Below are positions 1-13,690 of a stretch of 64,000 nucleotides of DNA, piece by piece (position 1 is the stretch's first letter; the number at the start of each line of letters is the position of its first letter). The notes under the pieces are model-generated. The model made no database searches, had not been told where the DNA came from, and saw only the letters and a list, made by a program, of their open reading frames with translations. Source of the stretch: Hyalella azteca (taxonomy: Eukaryota; Arthropoda; Malacostraca; Amphipoda; Hyalellidae); contig NW_025934720.1 of NCBI RefSeq assembly GCF_000764305.2, positions 806,001 through 870,000 on the forward strand. The letters run 5' to 3'. The position numbers and the translations under genes were made by a program.

Positions 1-3000
1 ATAGATTTTAATAAGAATTCTTGTTTCGTCTTTAGGAAAGCTCCAGTTCCGATCGTGCTCCGCGACTTCTTCTTTACTTATGTTTTCCTTCTACGCGCGT
101 TCTCAACTAATCTTTGCCTGACAGATATAGGTGTAGAAATTTGAATGTTTAGTTGAATGTCAATAAGTGACGTATTTATCGTCGTATCTATACTATAGAA
201 CAGATATGCTGCGACGACTCGCAACCGCAGAATTCTCAAATTCCTGGGAGTATCAGTTATAGTCATTAGCGGGATTGGCTGCTAGTGCTACATGTATAGC
301 CATTGATATGTAGTGGTATATGAATTACAGCTTAAAAAGCGTCAATAATTGAGAAAATATCAATAATTATGGTAAATAAATTAATTATATGTTTGAACTT
401 TCGGTAGGCCGAGAGGTTACGCGTTAAAAAATAATAAGCTGCAAATAGTTACCAGAGATTATATATTTTGAGACAGGAAACGTTTCTGAGAAATAAGATA
501 AAAATTATAACAAAAACTTGTTTGTACCCCGACATTGTTTACGGAACCACCAGCCGTGGACACTGCTTTATTATTTTATTTAACAATAAAGTGTTTTGAA
601 ATAAAAAATTTTTGTATTGTTACTAAAAGAAATAATTACCAAAGTCTGATGCCAACTTAAATTCTTTACATCTCTCGTAACAGACAACAATTCTAGGACC
701 TAGGTCAAGTTCATACAAGACGAAAGTCGCATGATTTGGTTTAAGTAAAAATATCTTCTACCGTACCGTTGACTGACTAGTGACTAGTGAGCGCGCTAAC
801 CCTTACGCACTAGTGTCGGTAGTTGTGTGGTGTTGATAGACTATCACTATGCCAGCGTTCGTAATTCGTATGCTATATATCGCAATAAACTTAATTTTTT
901 TTCTCTTTGCACCATAAATATTTAATGTATTGTTGAAATTTGTTAAGAAACTCTGAATAAAAAAACAGTGTATAGTTTTATTAAATATTGATAAAGTGAA
1001 CGAGTAATGTTCTGAAATAATGCGTTAATGACAGGCCGACAAGCGAAAAAACTACGTTGTTCAATAATGATTGTAGAGTTATTTAGTCTCGCATAGAATT
1101 TTGAAAACTTTCTTTATTATTCTTGGTAGAAAACTATCATCGTGTTCAATGGTATAACTAATTCCAGACTTTTATCAAGTAATTAGGCCCCACCAATTTT
1201 AAGGGTCCGCAAAGGTAAACAAATTCAAACAAATCTACCAATAATGCAAGTTCAGTATTATATAATAGTAATAATTATATATATTGCAAGTCCAGTATAT
1301 TGTATATAACATTTTTAAATTAAATTTTACTAAACAACCATTAACATTTGAATTATTGTATTGAACCTCTGAGATGATCCGTAGCTGTAAAATGTAAATT
1401 GTGGATCATTAATTGACCATTAAATGACAATCTATCATTGTCAGACACTTATTGAAAAAAAAAACAATATTTATGGTGTGTTCGCCAATAAAATTAAAAG
1501 TTCAGACAACCATAAAAATGCGACAAGCAGTGGATACGTGATGTCGAAATTCAATTTGGCAAGAATAGACGTGAACTTCTAGTTCGTATCCGTTTATTTT
1601 ACCCATTCATAAATGATGCAATAAAAAACTACTGCCATAAAATAAGTTATATTTCCTTGCTATTTCTGGATTATTTAAACTTTGGTGATTTTTCAATATT
1701 AAGTACAATCATAAATTTGGAGACATAACCATTGGTTTTTCATTGAAATCTTTTGAGTGAAAGTATAAGTCCGCTTGAGTCAATAGTTATTTATATAAAG
1801 ATTACATATTAATTACCTTAAATAATTATTTCTTTCGTGAAACTCTAGCTTGAAGTTTCTCATTTGCATATATATCGCTCTGATTGCTACAGGTTCTATT
1901 ATGTGAACGTTGTTGCTGATATTTTACATAAGAAACTTGAATTAAAATACTGTCGAAAAAAATAAATAGGAAAAATTTCCATATTGTAAGCAGCTTGATC
2001 ACTTCTTTTTGTGTCGCTGTTTATCTAAGCAATTTTGTGTCACATCAGGACTGTTCACTAATTAGAACTGTGTGCAGTCATTCAAGAAAAGATTATTAGA
2101 TATTATTAATATTATTAAGATTATTAAGATATTATTAAGATTATTAATATTATATGTCTGAAGAATCCCTGGGAAGATCAATACAATTAAAAAATTAATC
2201 ATTATCGCAAATGTACAAAAGTTGGAAGAAACGCTATTGTGTCCAATCCCGCAATCCGTATATATTTACTTTATTATCAGCACTTATTATCTTAAGATTC
2301 TTGCAGCCTAAAAAATAACTGAAATAACTTGGTGCTAAATAAACACATGCAATTCCCATTTCTTCTTGCATAAAGTTTGGTTTGAGAATCAAACGTTTTT
2401 GCGAGGAACAAAATTGCCTCACTGCGTCAAACTCAGTCTAGAATAAATAATTGTTCATGTTGAAGCATTGCGGGTGATGCAGTACCGTAGGCTGCGGAAC
2501 CATTCTTGCCGAACCAAGTACACAAATCCCATTAACGAAAAGTGGAAACTTCAGCAAACGAGAGCATGAAAGACATGAAAATTTGCTTCTTCACTTGCCT
2601 CGCACGGCCCCTAAGTGACTCGGATTGCAGGCAGCATGCGGCACTGACCTTGAATGCTGCATCACAATGAAATTTTACTAGCTCGAGAATATAATTATGT
2701 TTGCTGTAAATGAGCACGGCGTTACGCATTTTCATTAACTATTGTTTCCAGATCTCGTATGAAACAGTTTTGCCTGTCGAATCAAAGTTTGGCAGTGTTT
2801 AATGCTAGAACTCCTACTAATCTGGTAACTAATTTCCAGCTGCGGTGAATAAGTTGCCACATAGCGCCATAGCGTAGGAGTGGAACGTTTAATGTTTTTT
2901 GCTGAAGTGGTCAAATTCCGAACCTTCATCAATTTTCAGAATATTGGTAGAATTGATTTAACACAAGATTTTGGTTTATAAGAGTACATAATTTCACATT

Positions 3001-3200
3001 GAATGGATCAAAAACTAATTTTAACAATACACTGGCAAAAATAAAGTTCATCATACTCAGTCCGCAGTGGATAGTTTTACAGTCACCGTATCGAGGTGGT
3101 TCACTGAATTACTGAATTTTATGTATACATGCAGACATGGGAATTTTTTCTTGATAACCTTCATTGTTTGAATTGTTCTTCCTACTCTGTTCTTAGCAAA
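1..3200. other. no gene recognised
   Basis: AT-rich sequence with short repeats (for example attattaagatattatt around 2100-2150). Open frames are short and lack recognisable domains. It may hold upstream exons or promoters of dlg, but none can be supported. Confidence 0.5.
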
Positions 3201-3977
3201 GAACTAAGAAGGAAGACTGCGCCTGAGCAGAGCGATCATTGAGCAGACGACGTTCGTGAGATCAATAATCGTTTCCTGAGACCGTGTACCATCCCCAGCG
3301 GTTTAGTTCAGTTATAACTCGGCTGTGGTGCAAGTTAGGTAAAGCAGAAACGCCGGCGTACATTTAATATTTATTTGGAGTGATTGCAGCAAGCAGATCT
3401 GCGCAAGTCCTATTTTCATGGGTGTGAGTTGAACGGTGGCTCTGTTGATGGTCGGTGTCCTTCCAGTGCCCCTCTAACTGAGTAATTCGATTGTTCAGTT
3501 TGAAGAAGATCAAATTTAATGTTATGCTGATTACTTCTTTTCATTCGATGAGCCTAAATTGCTCACGAAAGCACTAAATTTATTGCCTATACCTTTACTT
3601 ACTAAAGGTGGTTAAAACAGTATCTGTCCTCCCACCAAGAGATATTACTGTTAGCTATATTTGTTAACGGATAAATTCTCATCGAAATGTTGGAGATGTT
3701 CAACTTTGAGGCGCTTTGAAATAATTTTCCATCAAAGTTTTTAAATACGCCGTACAAAAGCAGTCAAACTGTGTTATAAAGTCGAATGTTTTCAAGGTTA
3801 CTTCGGAATTTCACAACTGAAAGTGTTACCCTTCTGTTGTGATTCAGTTTAACTGGACAAATGTTACTGGTGAGATCTGTACCAAGAAATGCCATCTGGA
3901 AAAGTTTTCCTGTGAACACGATAGGGAAGTGATTAACTTGAAACTGTGAATTAGGCACGCTTCAAGGAGGTGTTAAA

Positions 3978-3996
3978 ATGCCGGTTCGTAAACAAG
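3978..3996 (+). CDS. dlg: discs large (dlg), first coding exon of the L27-containing isoform
   Basis: The exon reads ATG CCG GTT CGT AAA CAA G and is followed directly by the donor gtatgtaag. It encodes MPVRKQ plus the first base of a split codon. Joined to the exon at 13311 that codon becomes GAG, giving [19 protein letters not shown], which is the known N-terminus of the long, L27-bearing isoform of the membrane scaffold Discs large (SAP97-type MAGUK). The ATG has a run of A before it (gttaaaATG). The long stretch upstream, roughly 3200-3977, is less AT-rich than its surroundings and is probably 5' UTR or promoter. This exon is only 19 coding bases and is recognisable only through its partner. 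Dlg organises septate junctions, polarity and synapses at the cell cortex. Confidence 0.85.
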
Positions 3997-5728
3997 GTAT
4001 GTAAGTTTCACGACGATATTTTCTCTTCTTTTGTCGAGTACATCAGTACTCTTTTAGGCAAGTACTTCAACTTTTATACACGAGTCATTTTTATTTTCTT
4101 ATAGCAATCTAGGTATAGGTATTTAGAGAATTAGTTGAACTTTTCATCGTGTATTTATCTACGCCTTTTTATTTACGTTTCTTCGATGGTAAAACGACAT
4201 GTGCAAACAATTAATTAAGATTGTTACATTGATTCTGCAAACTGTTTGCATCGCATAATGATGTTATGACTCACGATTCGCGAAACAAGTTTCGTGAGCC
4301 AGGCCTTTCAGTACGCCGATCGGCGAGCATTGTCCCTCATTGTTTTCATAATATTGAATTCTTTATCTACATTTATATTAATCGAATTATGTCGAAATAA
4401 TTACTGGTGGTCTTTGTTTACTAACCCAGTCGTGCGATATCGTTCTCCCTGAGTGACTATCTTAATCGAAAACTTATCTTAATCTTTATCGAAAACTCGG
4501 TTAAAAAATAGAAGTTACAGGAATGCTAGACTCTCTTCAGACTCTTGTTAACAAACGATGTACGATGTTTGACTTTTTCCTTAATCAACGCGTGTCAGTT
4601 AGTTTTAATTTTTTTTACTTAGTTTAGGCAATAATTTTTGGAGCGATGAATTGACTGCAAATATTATATAAATGTGTATCATTGGCCAGTTAATAATTTT
4701 TCCTGATGGAAGTTATAAAGTAGTGAATACGTATAAAAAATCGAGAGTTAGAAAATCCGTGATAATTTGAGAGCCATTTTGGTGATAAGTTTAAAGTTTG
4801 TTGTGTTAAGCTCACATAATTTTGAGACATTTTTGCTTCATTCGTGGTTGTATGAGTGCTGTTGCTGGAATCATACCATGACCACTGTGGCTACATTACA
4901 ATGCATCCGCCGCAGGCATGCAGGACTACATTACCATGCAAGACTCTGGTGCCACTTCCATCTAGATCTGATTTGTGGGCACTAACCTCGCCGTCTGATT
5001 TCGGAACTATCCGGGATAGTGGCAACCTACGTAGTATATTTTTCAGAATCCGGTTCATTTCCCCGGTCATTTTCTGGGATAGTTCAAAATTCTATTCAAT
5101 TTCTATTCATGATAATACTGGTATCCCTGATACTTTATTACTGGTATACTCATAGGACTCAAAAAGGAGCAGTCTCAAAAATTCTCTGCTTTACCATAAT
5201 TATTATTGCGTTTACATTTTCGTGTGTTTTAAAACATGTACCAATGCCCTAGTTTTTTTGCATTATAATATTTTAGTGACTGTCCCTGATTATGGTTTTA
5301 TTTATATGTAGGTTTTTATTATTTTATTCGCGCTGACATGTGATGATGATGATGATCACTGGATGATGTGTGTTGAATTTCCCCTAAATTTGAGCACTGT
5401 TCATAAAATTACATGTGTTTCTGACTGTATCCCGATGTGAAGATAAATCAACTATCGCACACGTGTGAATATTGAGATGTTGAGTCAGACTTCTTAGAAT
5501 TGAACTATGAATATAAAAATTATAAAATACGTCTTCTTTTCTTAAAGCATCGTATTTTCATAGTTTCGTAAATCATCTTCTCATTTCTCAAATCAACTTT
5601 TCCTATTCAACATTGACTTATTATTTGATATTGAGCCGTGTGTTTATTGAACACGAAGCTTGTAATCAACAAAATATGAGGCATTCGACGCTGCATGGCA
5701 CGACGCAGTGATCACGGTCTCGACTAGG

Positions 5729-6104
5729 CGTGATTAAAATGGACATCGCTCCTGCCACTAGACCCAGCGAGTTACTACCTACTGCGTTTGGGCTGAACCC
5801 GTGATTATTATAGGCCGCTATAGGAGAAGTAGGAACGAGGGTCAGTTGTATAGATTTTTGTTTATTAATAATGGGCTGAACGCGTGATTAAAATGGACAT
5901 CGCTCCTGACACTAGACCCAGCGAGTTACTACTGCGTTTGGGCTGAACGCGTGATTATTATAGGCCGCTATAGGAGAAGTAGGAACGAGGGTCAGTTGTA
6001 TAGATTTTTGTTTATTAATAATGGGCTGAACGCGTGATTAAAATGGACATCGCTCCTGCCACCAGCCCAGCGAGTTACTACTGCGTTTGGGCTGAACCCG
6101 GGGC
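5729..6104. repeat. 150-bp tandem repeat, about 2.5 copies
   Basis: Units starting gcgtgattaaaatggacatc occur at 5729, 5882 and 6032 (153 and 150 bp apart). Each unit holds gcgagttactac, then tgcgtttgggctgaac, then gggtcagttgtatag. Within a unit the phrase gggctgaac(c/g)cgtgatta also appears twice. The third unit diverges after about 6100. Confidence 0.92.
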
Positions 6105-8045
6105 TGTAGGAAGCGCTGATCAATAGACACCATACACGCCTGGGGAGGCGAGCACGGATCAGTTGTCACAGAAAAAATTGAGACTGAAGTAGAAAATTTG
6201 TACGTTTGCATAAAAGTATTCAATATAATGTGCTAATTTCAATGTTTCTATCTATTTATTTATTCATTTACTGCTCAATGTCTTTTTCTTCCATTTTGTT
6301 CATAGTTCGACGGTGTTCAATTCCAAATAAAATATCATTTCTTGGATTTTTTCAGTGATTTGAAATGTCGTTTCAGATTTCTAATTATTTGGTGGCAAAA
6401 TTAAAGATGTTGATATTTATTTGTTGAGGCAAACAAGCGACTCTTATGCGGCGAACGTCTCTTGCAGATGCGGAGAGCCTTTTGTAGGAAATTTGTCCTA
6501 TTATACATATTAAAAAATTTGCTCTTTTATAGTCGCACGTTTATAGGGAATATATACTCTCCTGTCTCCCACGATCGATATAGCCTGGTATCCGGGGTTC
6601 ATCTCTTTCATCTGCAGTTTGCCTGAATTTATACGAAAATTTATCGGATATCCCTGTGGGCAACAACGTACGTTCTTTTGGCCCTTCTAGAATAAACTGC
6701 ATTTTGGGTTATTTAGCGTTTTTACTATTGATTGACCGAATTTAGTTTTCCGTTGTAATTGATTGTTAGAAAATTTAGTTACTGGTAAGTGTTTTTCTGA
6801 GTTATATGTTATTAATTGTTGCAAATTACAGTGAATAACCAATTAATTGTAATCATTTTAGTCATTTCAATTAAAAGCATTGAGATCGAAATTTTGCGCT
6901 ACAAAGAATCTTTTTTCTTGTTACCAACGCAACCTTTTGCTGCCATCTGAACTAGAAGATAAATCATCGTCAAGCCGACGCAAATTTGAAATTATGGTAT
7001 TCAACGAAAAACTATAAATTAAAATTTGAAAAGTATACCATTCTTTTTAAATATGCATTATACTAATTTTTCACCCTAAAGTATACGAATATCTCCACCG
7101 TAATCATTTCCTTAAATATTTGTTTATTCCCTTAAATTACATAGGTATGTTTATTGTATTTTAATTGCAACTGTGTTAATTGTAAATACTCCCTTGAAAG
7201 GGTCCTGAGCTGCTTTCTATATACGGTACTGTATGTATATAAATGTAGATAATTTCACTCATCTCAAGTTTAAAAGATCTGTTTTTAGTATCATCACTTC
7301 AAAATAATAAAATTAACTGTTATCAAGTAGAATATTTTCGCATTATACTACATTTTCTCACGTCTTGAATATCTATGTTGTTCTACCTCTAAGTATCTTT
7401 TCTTCTTCAAGTTCTTGAAATTTTCAACTTTAGTCGTGTTGGATATATTCAGTAGCAATTTGACGAAGAACAGATATTTTCCAGCTGCACCTTTATATAG
7501 GATGCCAAACTGTATATACCACGCAAATTTGTGAACAGTCATCATTTATAGTATAATTGTAGCAATAACGGGTAATTGAATTGCCTCGGTGAGTTACTTT
7601 CGCACAATGGAAGAACTTTGTGTTTTACGATTGATGTAAAAATGTATCATAAAAATCATTTTCAGTTGGATTTCTCATTGCAATTGAACCATTTTCTCTC
7701 TGCCGTGTAATTCATCTTCACTGAGTGTAGCTTGGGAGGCTCCTTACCTGATTTTCTTCGCTATTATTCGAACTAGACGTTCCTCAGGGCCGTCGATGTG
7801 GCTGCAATTGCATTTCCAGTGTAAGTTAGAAGGAAATCGGAGCACAATCCGGAAATTTTCGTGCGTGACATCGATTCGTCAACACTTACCTTACAAATTG
7901 CGGCCCAAGTGAGTCGTTTCGTTCATTTTTAAATTGTTAGTTGTTCTAATCTGCTGGAACAAATTGAACTACCCAGACTGTATGATTTGAGATATTTAGA
8001 AGAATTTTGTGTTGAGCCACTGTACCAATTAAGTGCTGGCCGATA

Positions 8046-9273
8046 CAGGGATTGGGCAGACAAAATAAGTGAAACAACTGAGAAATCCACAAAGTATATT
8101 TTAGTATAGTGTAGGTCGACCTTTTGCAGAAATTACAGCCTCAATTGAACTAGGTATTGATTCATACAAATTTTGAATTATTTACCAATAAATTTTAACC
8201 CATTTTTCAGTTAAAACTTCTTACAGCTCTTTTAAATACGATAGCGTCGGGAATCGACTTCTGACTTGAATATCTAAAATCAACCATAAATGCTTTATAA
8301 TATTCAGATCTGGTGATTGCGGTGGCCAAATGAGGTGCTCAACATCATTAAAGTCTTCCTCGTTCCATTTGTAATAATTCCAGCTGTATGTACCGGGGCA
8401 TTATCCCCATGAAAGATGGCGTTCCCCTCCCTTCCTCAATTCAAACAGTGCTTGAACCATTCGATGAACTTGGTCCTCTAAAATTCCTAAAACGTAAACT
8501 CGGCCAGCGGTTGGAAATAAGGTAAACGGTGATTCCTCAAAAAAATCACATTTTCCTCTGCTTGAGTGTATTCACTATATTCAAGGCATTATCACTATAT
8601 TAATCTATATTATATCAAGGCATATTATATATTATATTATATATTATATCAAGCATATAATATATTATATCAAGGCATTATGCACTATATTCAAGGCATT
8701 TGTATTTGAAACCAGAGGTTTTCTAATTGCAACTCTTCAATAGAATCCAGATCTGTGCAGCTCTCGGCGAACAGTGTTTATGAAAACTGGGTTCTGTGGG
8801 TGTCCGTTGAGGTCTGCTGTAACTTTAACAGCCGTGGTCTTTCGACTGTCTCTCACGATTCGATGTAGGTACTGACGGTCTTTCTCAGACAACTTTAACT
8901 TTCCGCCAGACCTGTGCTGAGGACGTTAATTCTTCCTTCTCTTCCAAAAGCAGTCATTACTTTTGAGACAGTACCTCTAGAAACGTCAAATATTTGGGAA
9001 GTTTCTGTCACACTGGCAGCTGCCATACTGGCACCAACAGTTTGGCATCGTTGAAAGTCAGAGAGGTTTGCAATTTTTAGGTTATTTGTTAGGTTATAGA
9101 CACAAAAATTTACTATAAATATCTGTGCACGGATAAAATATCAATTAGCAGCAACAATAAACAACCAAACATAAAAATATGTCACGTTTTCTATACTTAT
9201 ACATTGTTCAAAAATTACGAATCACCTGGCATATCAAAATGCCAGGTGATTCCCTTATTTTGTTCAAACCCTG
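8046..9273 (-). mobile_element. Tc1-like transposon with decayed transposase
   Basis: It is flanked by TA at 8044-8045 and 9274-9275. The ends are related inverted repeats (cagggattgggcagacaaaa versus cagggtttgaacaaaataag). Minus-strand coding remnants include the helix-turn-helix piece SQIFDVSRGTVSKVMTAF (about 8950-9010), FHGDNAPVHTA with the second catalytic Asp (about 8385-8420) and EHLIWPPQSPDLNIIKHLW (about 8290-8345). In the last motif the catalytic Glu is Lys. Frames are broken and an AT-rich repeat interrupts the middle (8580-8710). Confidence 0.85.
9219..9252. repeat. 14-bp stem hairpin at the Tc1-like end
   Basis: gaatcacctggcat and atgccaggtgattc are perfect inverted copies separated by six bases, just inside the right end of the Tc1-like element. 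Confidence 0.9.
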
Positions 9274-12200
9274 TACGTCTGTAACAATAAAAACTTCATT
9301 AAACGATGTTACGTTATATAATTCCCCTACAAATGTTATGGGATATAGAAAACTCAAAGCCCCAAATGAGAACTTTCACAAAATGAATCGTGTTTTATTA
9401 GGCGTACAGTATGTTACATACTATATCATACGCACGTGAAAAAACGAGGAAGCGCTGCAACTGTGATTACGGGTTGTCGACAGAAAAAATTAATTTGTTC
9501 AGCCAAAAACATGGTATGTTCGGGAGATTGTGTTAACCGTCAATTCTAATTCAGTATTCTCTCAGTCTCTATAATGTACCTAGCGTAGATGCAGCATAAC
9601 ATAGATTCAAATATCTGCACTGTGCATGGATGGCAAATTTCACGTGAATATTATTGAATAGCAGGCTGAGTAAAATTCTCTAATTTGTTTGTAAGAGCGT
9701 ACTCCTTTTTAATCACCATACTTCAATCGTTTCATGTGCTAAATTTTACAGCTGTTCAAAGAAGTGATATTTAATATTCAAAATCAATAAATTACTTATA
9801 TAATGACCGGTTTAAAGGCAGGCTTCTTGCATTTAAAATAAGCGATCTAATCCTCTGCTAATTTGCCTGTAACTTGAATGCTGTTTTTTCTTTCAAAGAC
9901 AAATTTATTCGAAAAGTATTATGGTCGATTATATGCTCCAAAACTCTATAATAATATTACTTTCAGGCGCTATCGGCCAGTAATTTTACATAGTTTTTTA
10001 AATATCTTCTATTTTCTGCCCTTTTTCCTTACCAGTGAATCTAATACGAAAGAACGCCTAATCCCCAAGACTTCGTCTAATTCCTTTGCGCCTCCGTATA
10101 CGTGACGTTTATTTGGTGGTTGAGTCTCAACACTAAGAATTACACGCGTTCGATGCCCAGGATACCCTAAATAATCTTTATTGAAACGGTCCGGGAGTGC
10201 AAAAGATGTCTACAGTTCGTTTCGTTTGTCGGCATTTTAAGTCATTCAATTTTCGGGACTATTCATGCTGGACTCAGTCCATTTTTTGTGATCTCGATTA
10301 AATATATAATTGACTGCTAACACTTTTTCCACGAATAACATCCTTGTTTTTTCTACCTGTTTTTTTTTTTGTCCAAACTCTATAGCCATTGAAACATGTA
10401 TTATTCCCAGTGTAAATAATTTACGACTATTAGACTATCAATTCAGTTGTGTGAAAGAGATGAAGTTTGCACTAGTGAGTAGCCATTGTATATTTTCACG
10501 AAAAAAATCAGCCATCAAGATGGAAATTTTGTCGTTTATTCCCCATCTCTTATACGCATGATGGATAAGACCTAATTCAGAAAATACCATTTTTCGCTAC
10601 AAAGATGAAAGTATAGACGCTTTTACACGGAGAATAAAATATCATATATCTGCGACAAATCCCGAAATTCCAGTGTAATTATTAATATTCGAAAACAGTC
10701 TCTATTTGTAGAGTAGGTATGTGTGATTAGCTTCTTACTTCAAACGAATGACTTTATTTTTAACCTGAATACAATTAACCATTTAAATCAAGCTTAAATT
10801 TTCACTCTTCTGTGAAATATCTTTTTTGTGTATATACTCTATTAATTGCTGACGTTGATGCATCTTTTTTTATCTAAGTTTGAAAGAGTATTTCACTAGC
10901 AAACGAAATAATTTTAATTTTTCCGTAATTTAATGAGCAAATAAATTAACAAAGACTCCTTATGCACTTAGGATAAGTAATAAGAAAAGCGCGGCCCAGA
11001 AGTTCACGTGTGGGCAGAGATCGAGCAGGTGTAGCGTATGTACAGCTGCTGGAGCTTGGGCAGGGGCACCTTTAACGCTGGCGGGGCAGCAGCAGCAGCT
11101 GCGGTGCTACTTATTCAGCCGCCCTTGGTTGTCTTTGCTGCAAGAGACCACGAACTGAAAACACTTAAGCTCACCTACATATTTTTTGTGTTGACTGCCA
11201 GCAAAATATTAGTTATCTGCCAGTTGAATCGCACGGTGCCTAAACTATCTTGAGTAGAATGCCACTGAAAAACAAATTATTTACCAGTTGAAGCTCAACG
11301 TACCTAAACTATTTTGCGAACACTTCCTACGAAGTATAAGTTATTTACCAGTTACCCTTAAGATCTATGATACTAGTATATCTTGATTTAATCATGTTGT
11401 CTTTCCTGAAACGGACCAGAAACTGTGCATGCCAAAGCTTTTATTGTCTACTGCTTGTAAATTGCATCACTGGTGTTTTTAATTTCGATTTTAATATTTT
11501 TAACATGCAAATTTAGCCACTATTAACCAACAAAAATGCAAATTAATATTAATTCATGCAATTTAAAATGACTCTGAAACAAGGTTGTTTCCTCCCTTTA
11601 GTATTTCACTTACAATTTGTTATATGTTGTGTTTTTGTAGCTAGTTAATTGCGAATTTAATTGTTTTCTATCATTTATTTTCATTAATATGCATAGGTGA
11701 CCGTTGTTACTTTATTTCAAAAAAATTATTCATTCTGTGCATGTTCTGCTGCCGAGCAAGAAACTTGGCAAATTAAATAATTATACATAAATACTCTGCA
11801 ATAATGGGAGGTTATATAAAACATTTCAGTTACACAAAATAAACGGCCATGATTGTATATCAGATACCAAACTTTCGATTGTGCGATCGCGCAAGCTTAT
11901 TTGCGCATTTTCTCATTTATGGAAAAAATGCGCTATTGTGCTCGTCATGTCCGACCGTCCGTGAGAAAATGCGCTCTCTGTCACTCACTGCAGTGAGTAT
12001 TGATCTAATTTTTTTTTTTATCGATGAAAAGCTCGTTTTCGCAGACCTTCTTTGAAAGTATGAAGTATGTATAAATAAATATGAGTAAATAATTTTTATG
12101 GCTTGTTTTTATCATGCCCGTTTGGAATGTCTCAATTCTGACATCATAAATATTTTATTTTGCTCCATATAGAATCAGATGACTGGAGAGCTGACCATTC

Positions 12201-13310
12201 TGCTATCACTATGTTGTATTCCAGCTTCGCTTGCTTCTTGAATATGAAAAATGCAATTCAGCACAGGTTTAGTCTTAGTGACCAGAGTCTATCGTTTAGG
12301 CATGTGTGTACTTTGTGTACAGCTTAACTACGACTATTTGGCCAGTTCTGTCAAGACAGTACGAGCAAGAGTTATCCTGTTGGTGCAGTAGCTCAAACCG
12401 GCGAGTAGACCAGTCAGCCGAATCGTAGCCTTTATTTTTACTGCTAATTCAGCGAGTTATGTTCACAGCTACTACAGCTCTTAAGGCTTCTGAAACATGT
12501 TTGTGTATTGCAAAGGGGAGGAAGCGATTCTGAAATAACTTCGGTGCCATAACTTGAAATGGGATATTTGCTACAGAAACGGTGCTGCTGCTTTCTATTT
12601 ATTTAGACATCACCGAACCCCATCACTGTATGCTTAAAACTGCAGCTAGGTCTGTACAAGATTTATTGGGAGTTGCAAGAAAGTTGGATTTTTTGCAAGT
12701 TTTGTAATTCGTTTTGAAATTGAAGTAAGTTCCCTTTGAAAAAACTACACTGTTAAAGTTAAACTACACTGCTAAAGTTTTGTTGCCATTCTAGACCGTA
12801 CTCTTGGATGTTCCAATTTGAGCCAGTACCTTTCTTTCTCTCGAACAAAATATTAACTTCTACCTGCTACGTTATGTTCAATATATATGTTCCTACCAAT
12901 TCTTCGTCACATATTTTCACTTGGTGTTAAGTTAACTAATTTTTTTATATACTATATATACTCTCGTCTGTGAAGCTTTTTAGCTTATATAGGCCTTTAC
13001 AAGGAAGCATTTTGTATTTTTTTTTTCTTCTTCAAATTTTCGATCTTCTCTTGTTATGTATTTTTTTGTGTGCTCCTGTGTGAATAAAGAGTAAAGAATA
13101 AAGAATAATTTTAACCCTGCTATCGTGCTTGGTTACATTCAATATTCATGTTCTATCCAAGCTTCCAACCCATGTTTTTGTATTGTTTTTGCCACGTTAT
13201 CTAATATAAACTTTGTTGCCGTGCTTGGCTATGTTAAATATTCTTCAGATGCTTGGACCATATTTTTCCTGGGCACACTTTACAAGCTATACTTTTTGGC
13301 TTGATTTCAG

Positions 13311-13442
13311 AGGCGCACCGAGCACTGGAGCTGCTCGAGGATTACCACGCAAAGCTGTCCCGCACCCAAGACAAACAACTGCGTCTTGCCATCGAGAGAG
13401 TCATCAGAATCTTCAAGTCGCGGCTTTTTCAGGCGTTATTAG
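13311..13442 (+). CDS. dlg: discs large (dlg), L27-domain exon
   Basis: The acceptor is gatttcag at 13303-13310 and the donor is G|gtgagt at 13443. The 132-base exon enters in phase 1 and leaves in phase 1, and encodes about 44 residues. Recognisable stretches are [32 protein letters not shown] and KSRLFQALL. This is the L27 domain of Dlg, a helical module that multimerises and pairs with other L27 scaffolds. The family continues with DIQEFYE, and the trailing G fits that Asp codon. I did not find an exon for DIQEFYE or any later PDZ, SH3 or guanylate-kinase part, so the gene is partial here and runs rightward out of the window or across a very long intron. The donor is followed by about eight degenerate copies of itself (see the repeat at 13434). 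Confidence 0.92.
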   Translation, partial: RRTEHWSCSRITTQSCPAPKTNNCVLPSRESSESSSRGFFRRY

Positions 13443-13690
13443 GTGAGTACCTTTTTCTTTCATTACGTTATTGGGTGAGTACTTTTTATCCCAGCCGTTA
13501 TTAGGTGCGTATCTTAATTTCCTGATATTATTAAACGAGTAACTTTTTTGTAAGACGTTATTAGGCGAGTATCTTAATTTACAGTCGTTATTAGGTGAGT
13601 ACTTCTTCCCGGACACTATTGGGTGACTACCTCCATTTCCAGACGTTGTTATGCGAGAACCTTTTCTTCCCGGACGTTCTCAAAATAAGT
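13434..13690 (+). repeat. 30-bp tandem array reiterating the dlg exon 2 splice donor
   Basis: The last bases of the dlg exon and its donor (cgttattaggtgagtac) recur at about 13434, 13466, 13496, 13526, 13556, 13586, 13614, 13644 and, as a fragment, 13674. Spacing is 28-32 bp. The first unit is the real exon end. Units 2 and 6 keep a perfect gtgagt. Unit 3 has gtgcgt and unit 7 gtgact. Units 4, 5 and 8 have lost GT. Between the donor motifs lie pyrimidine-rich linkers such as ctttttctttcatta. Using unit 2, 3 or 6 as donor would add 32, 62 or 152 bases, none a multiple of three. Confidence 0.9.

Larger units (their letters stand above)
3997..13310 (+). other. dlg intron 1
   Basis: A 9.3 kb intron containing the 150-bp tandem repeat (5729-6104) and a Tc1-like element (8046-9273). 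A less AT-rich patch at 10985-11160 has a CAG/GCT run and no supported reading. Otherwise nothing is recognised. Confidence 0.7.

Noticed and set aside
11038..11253. Plus-strand frame with an alanine run
   Set aside because: It arises from a CAG/GCT repeat. No domain, no splice context, and the other strand is equally open for a stretch.
13413..13616. Minus-strand frame with repeated YSPNN motifs
   Set aside because: The repetitive peptide is the antisense reading of the dlg donor array.
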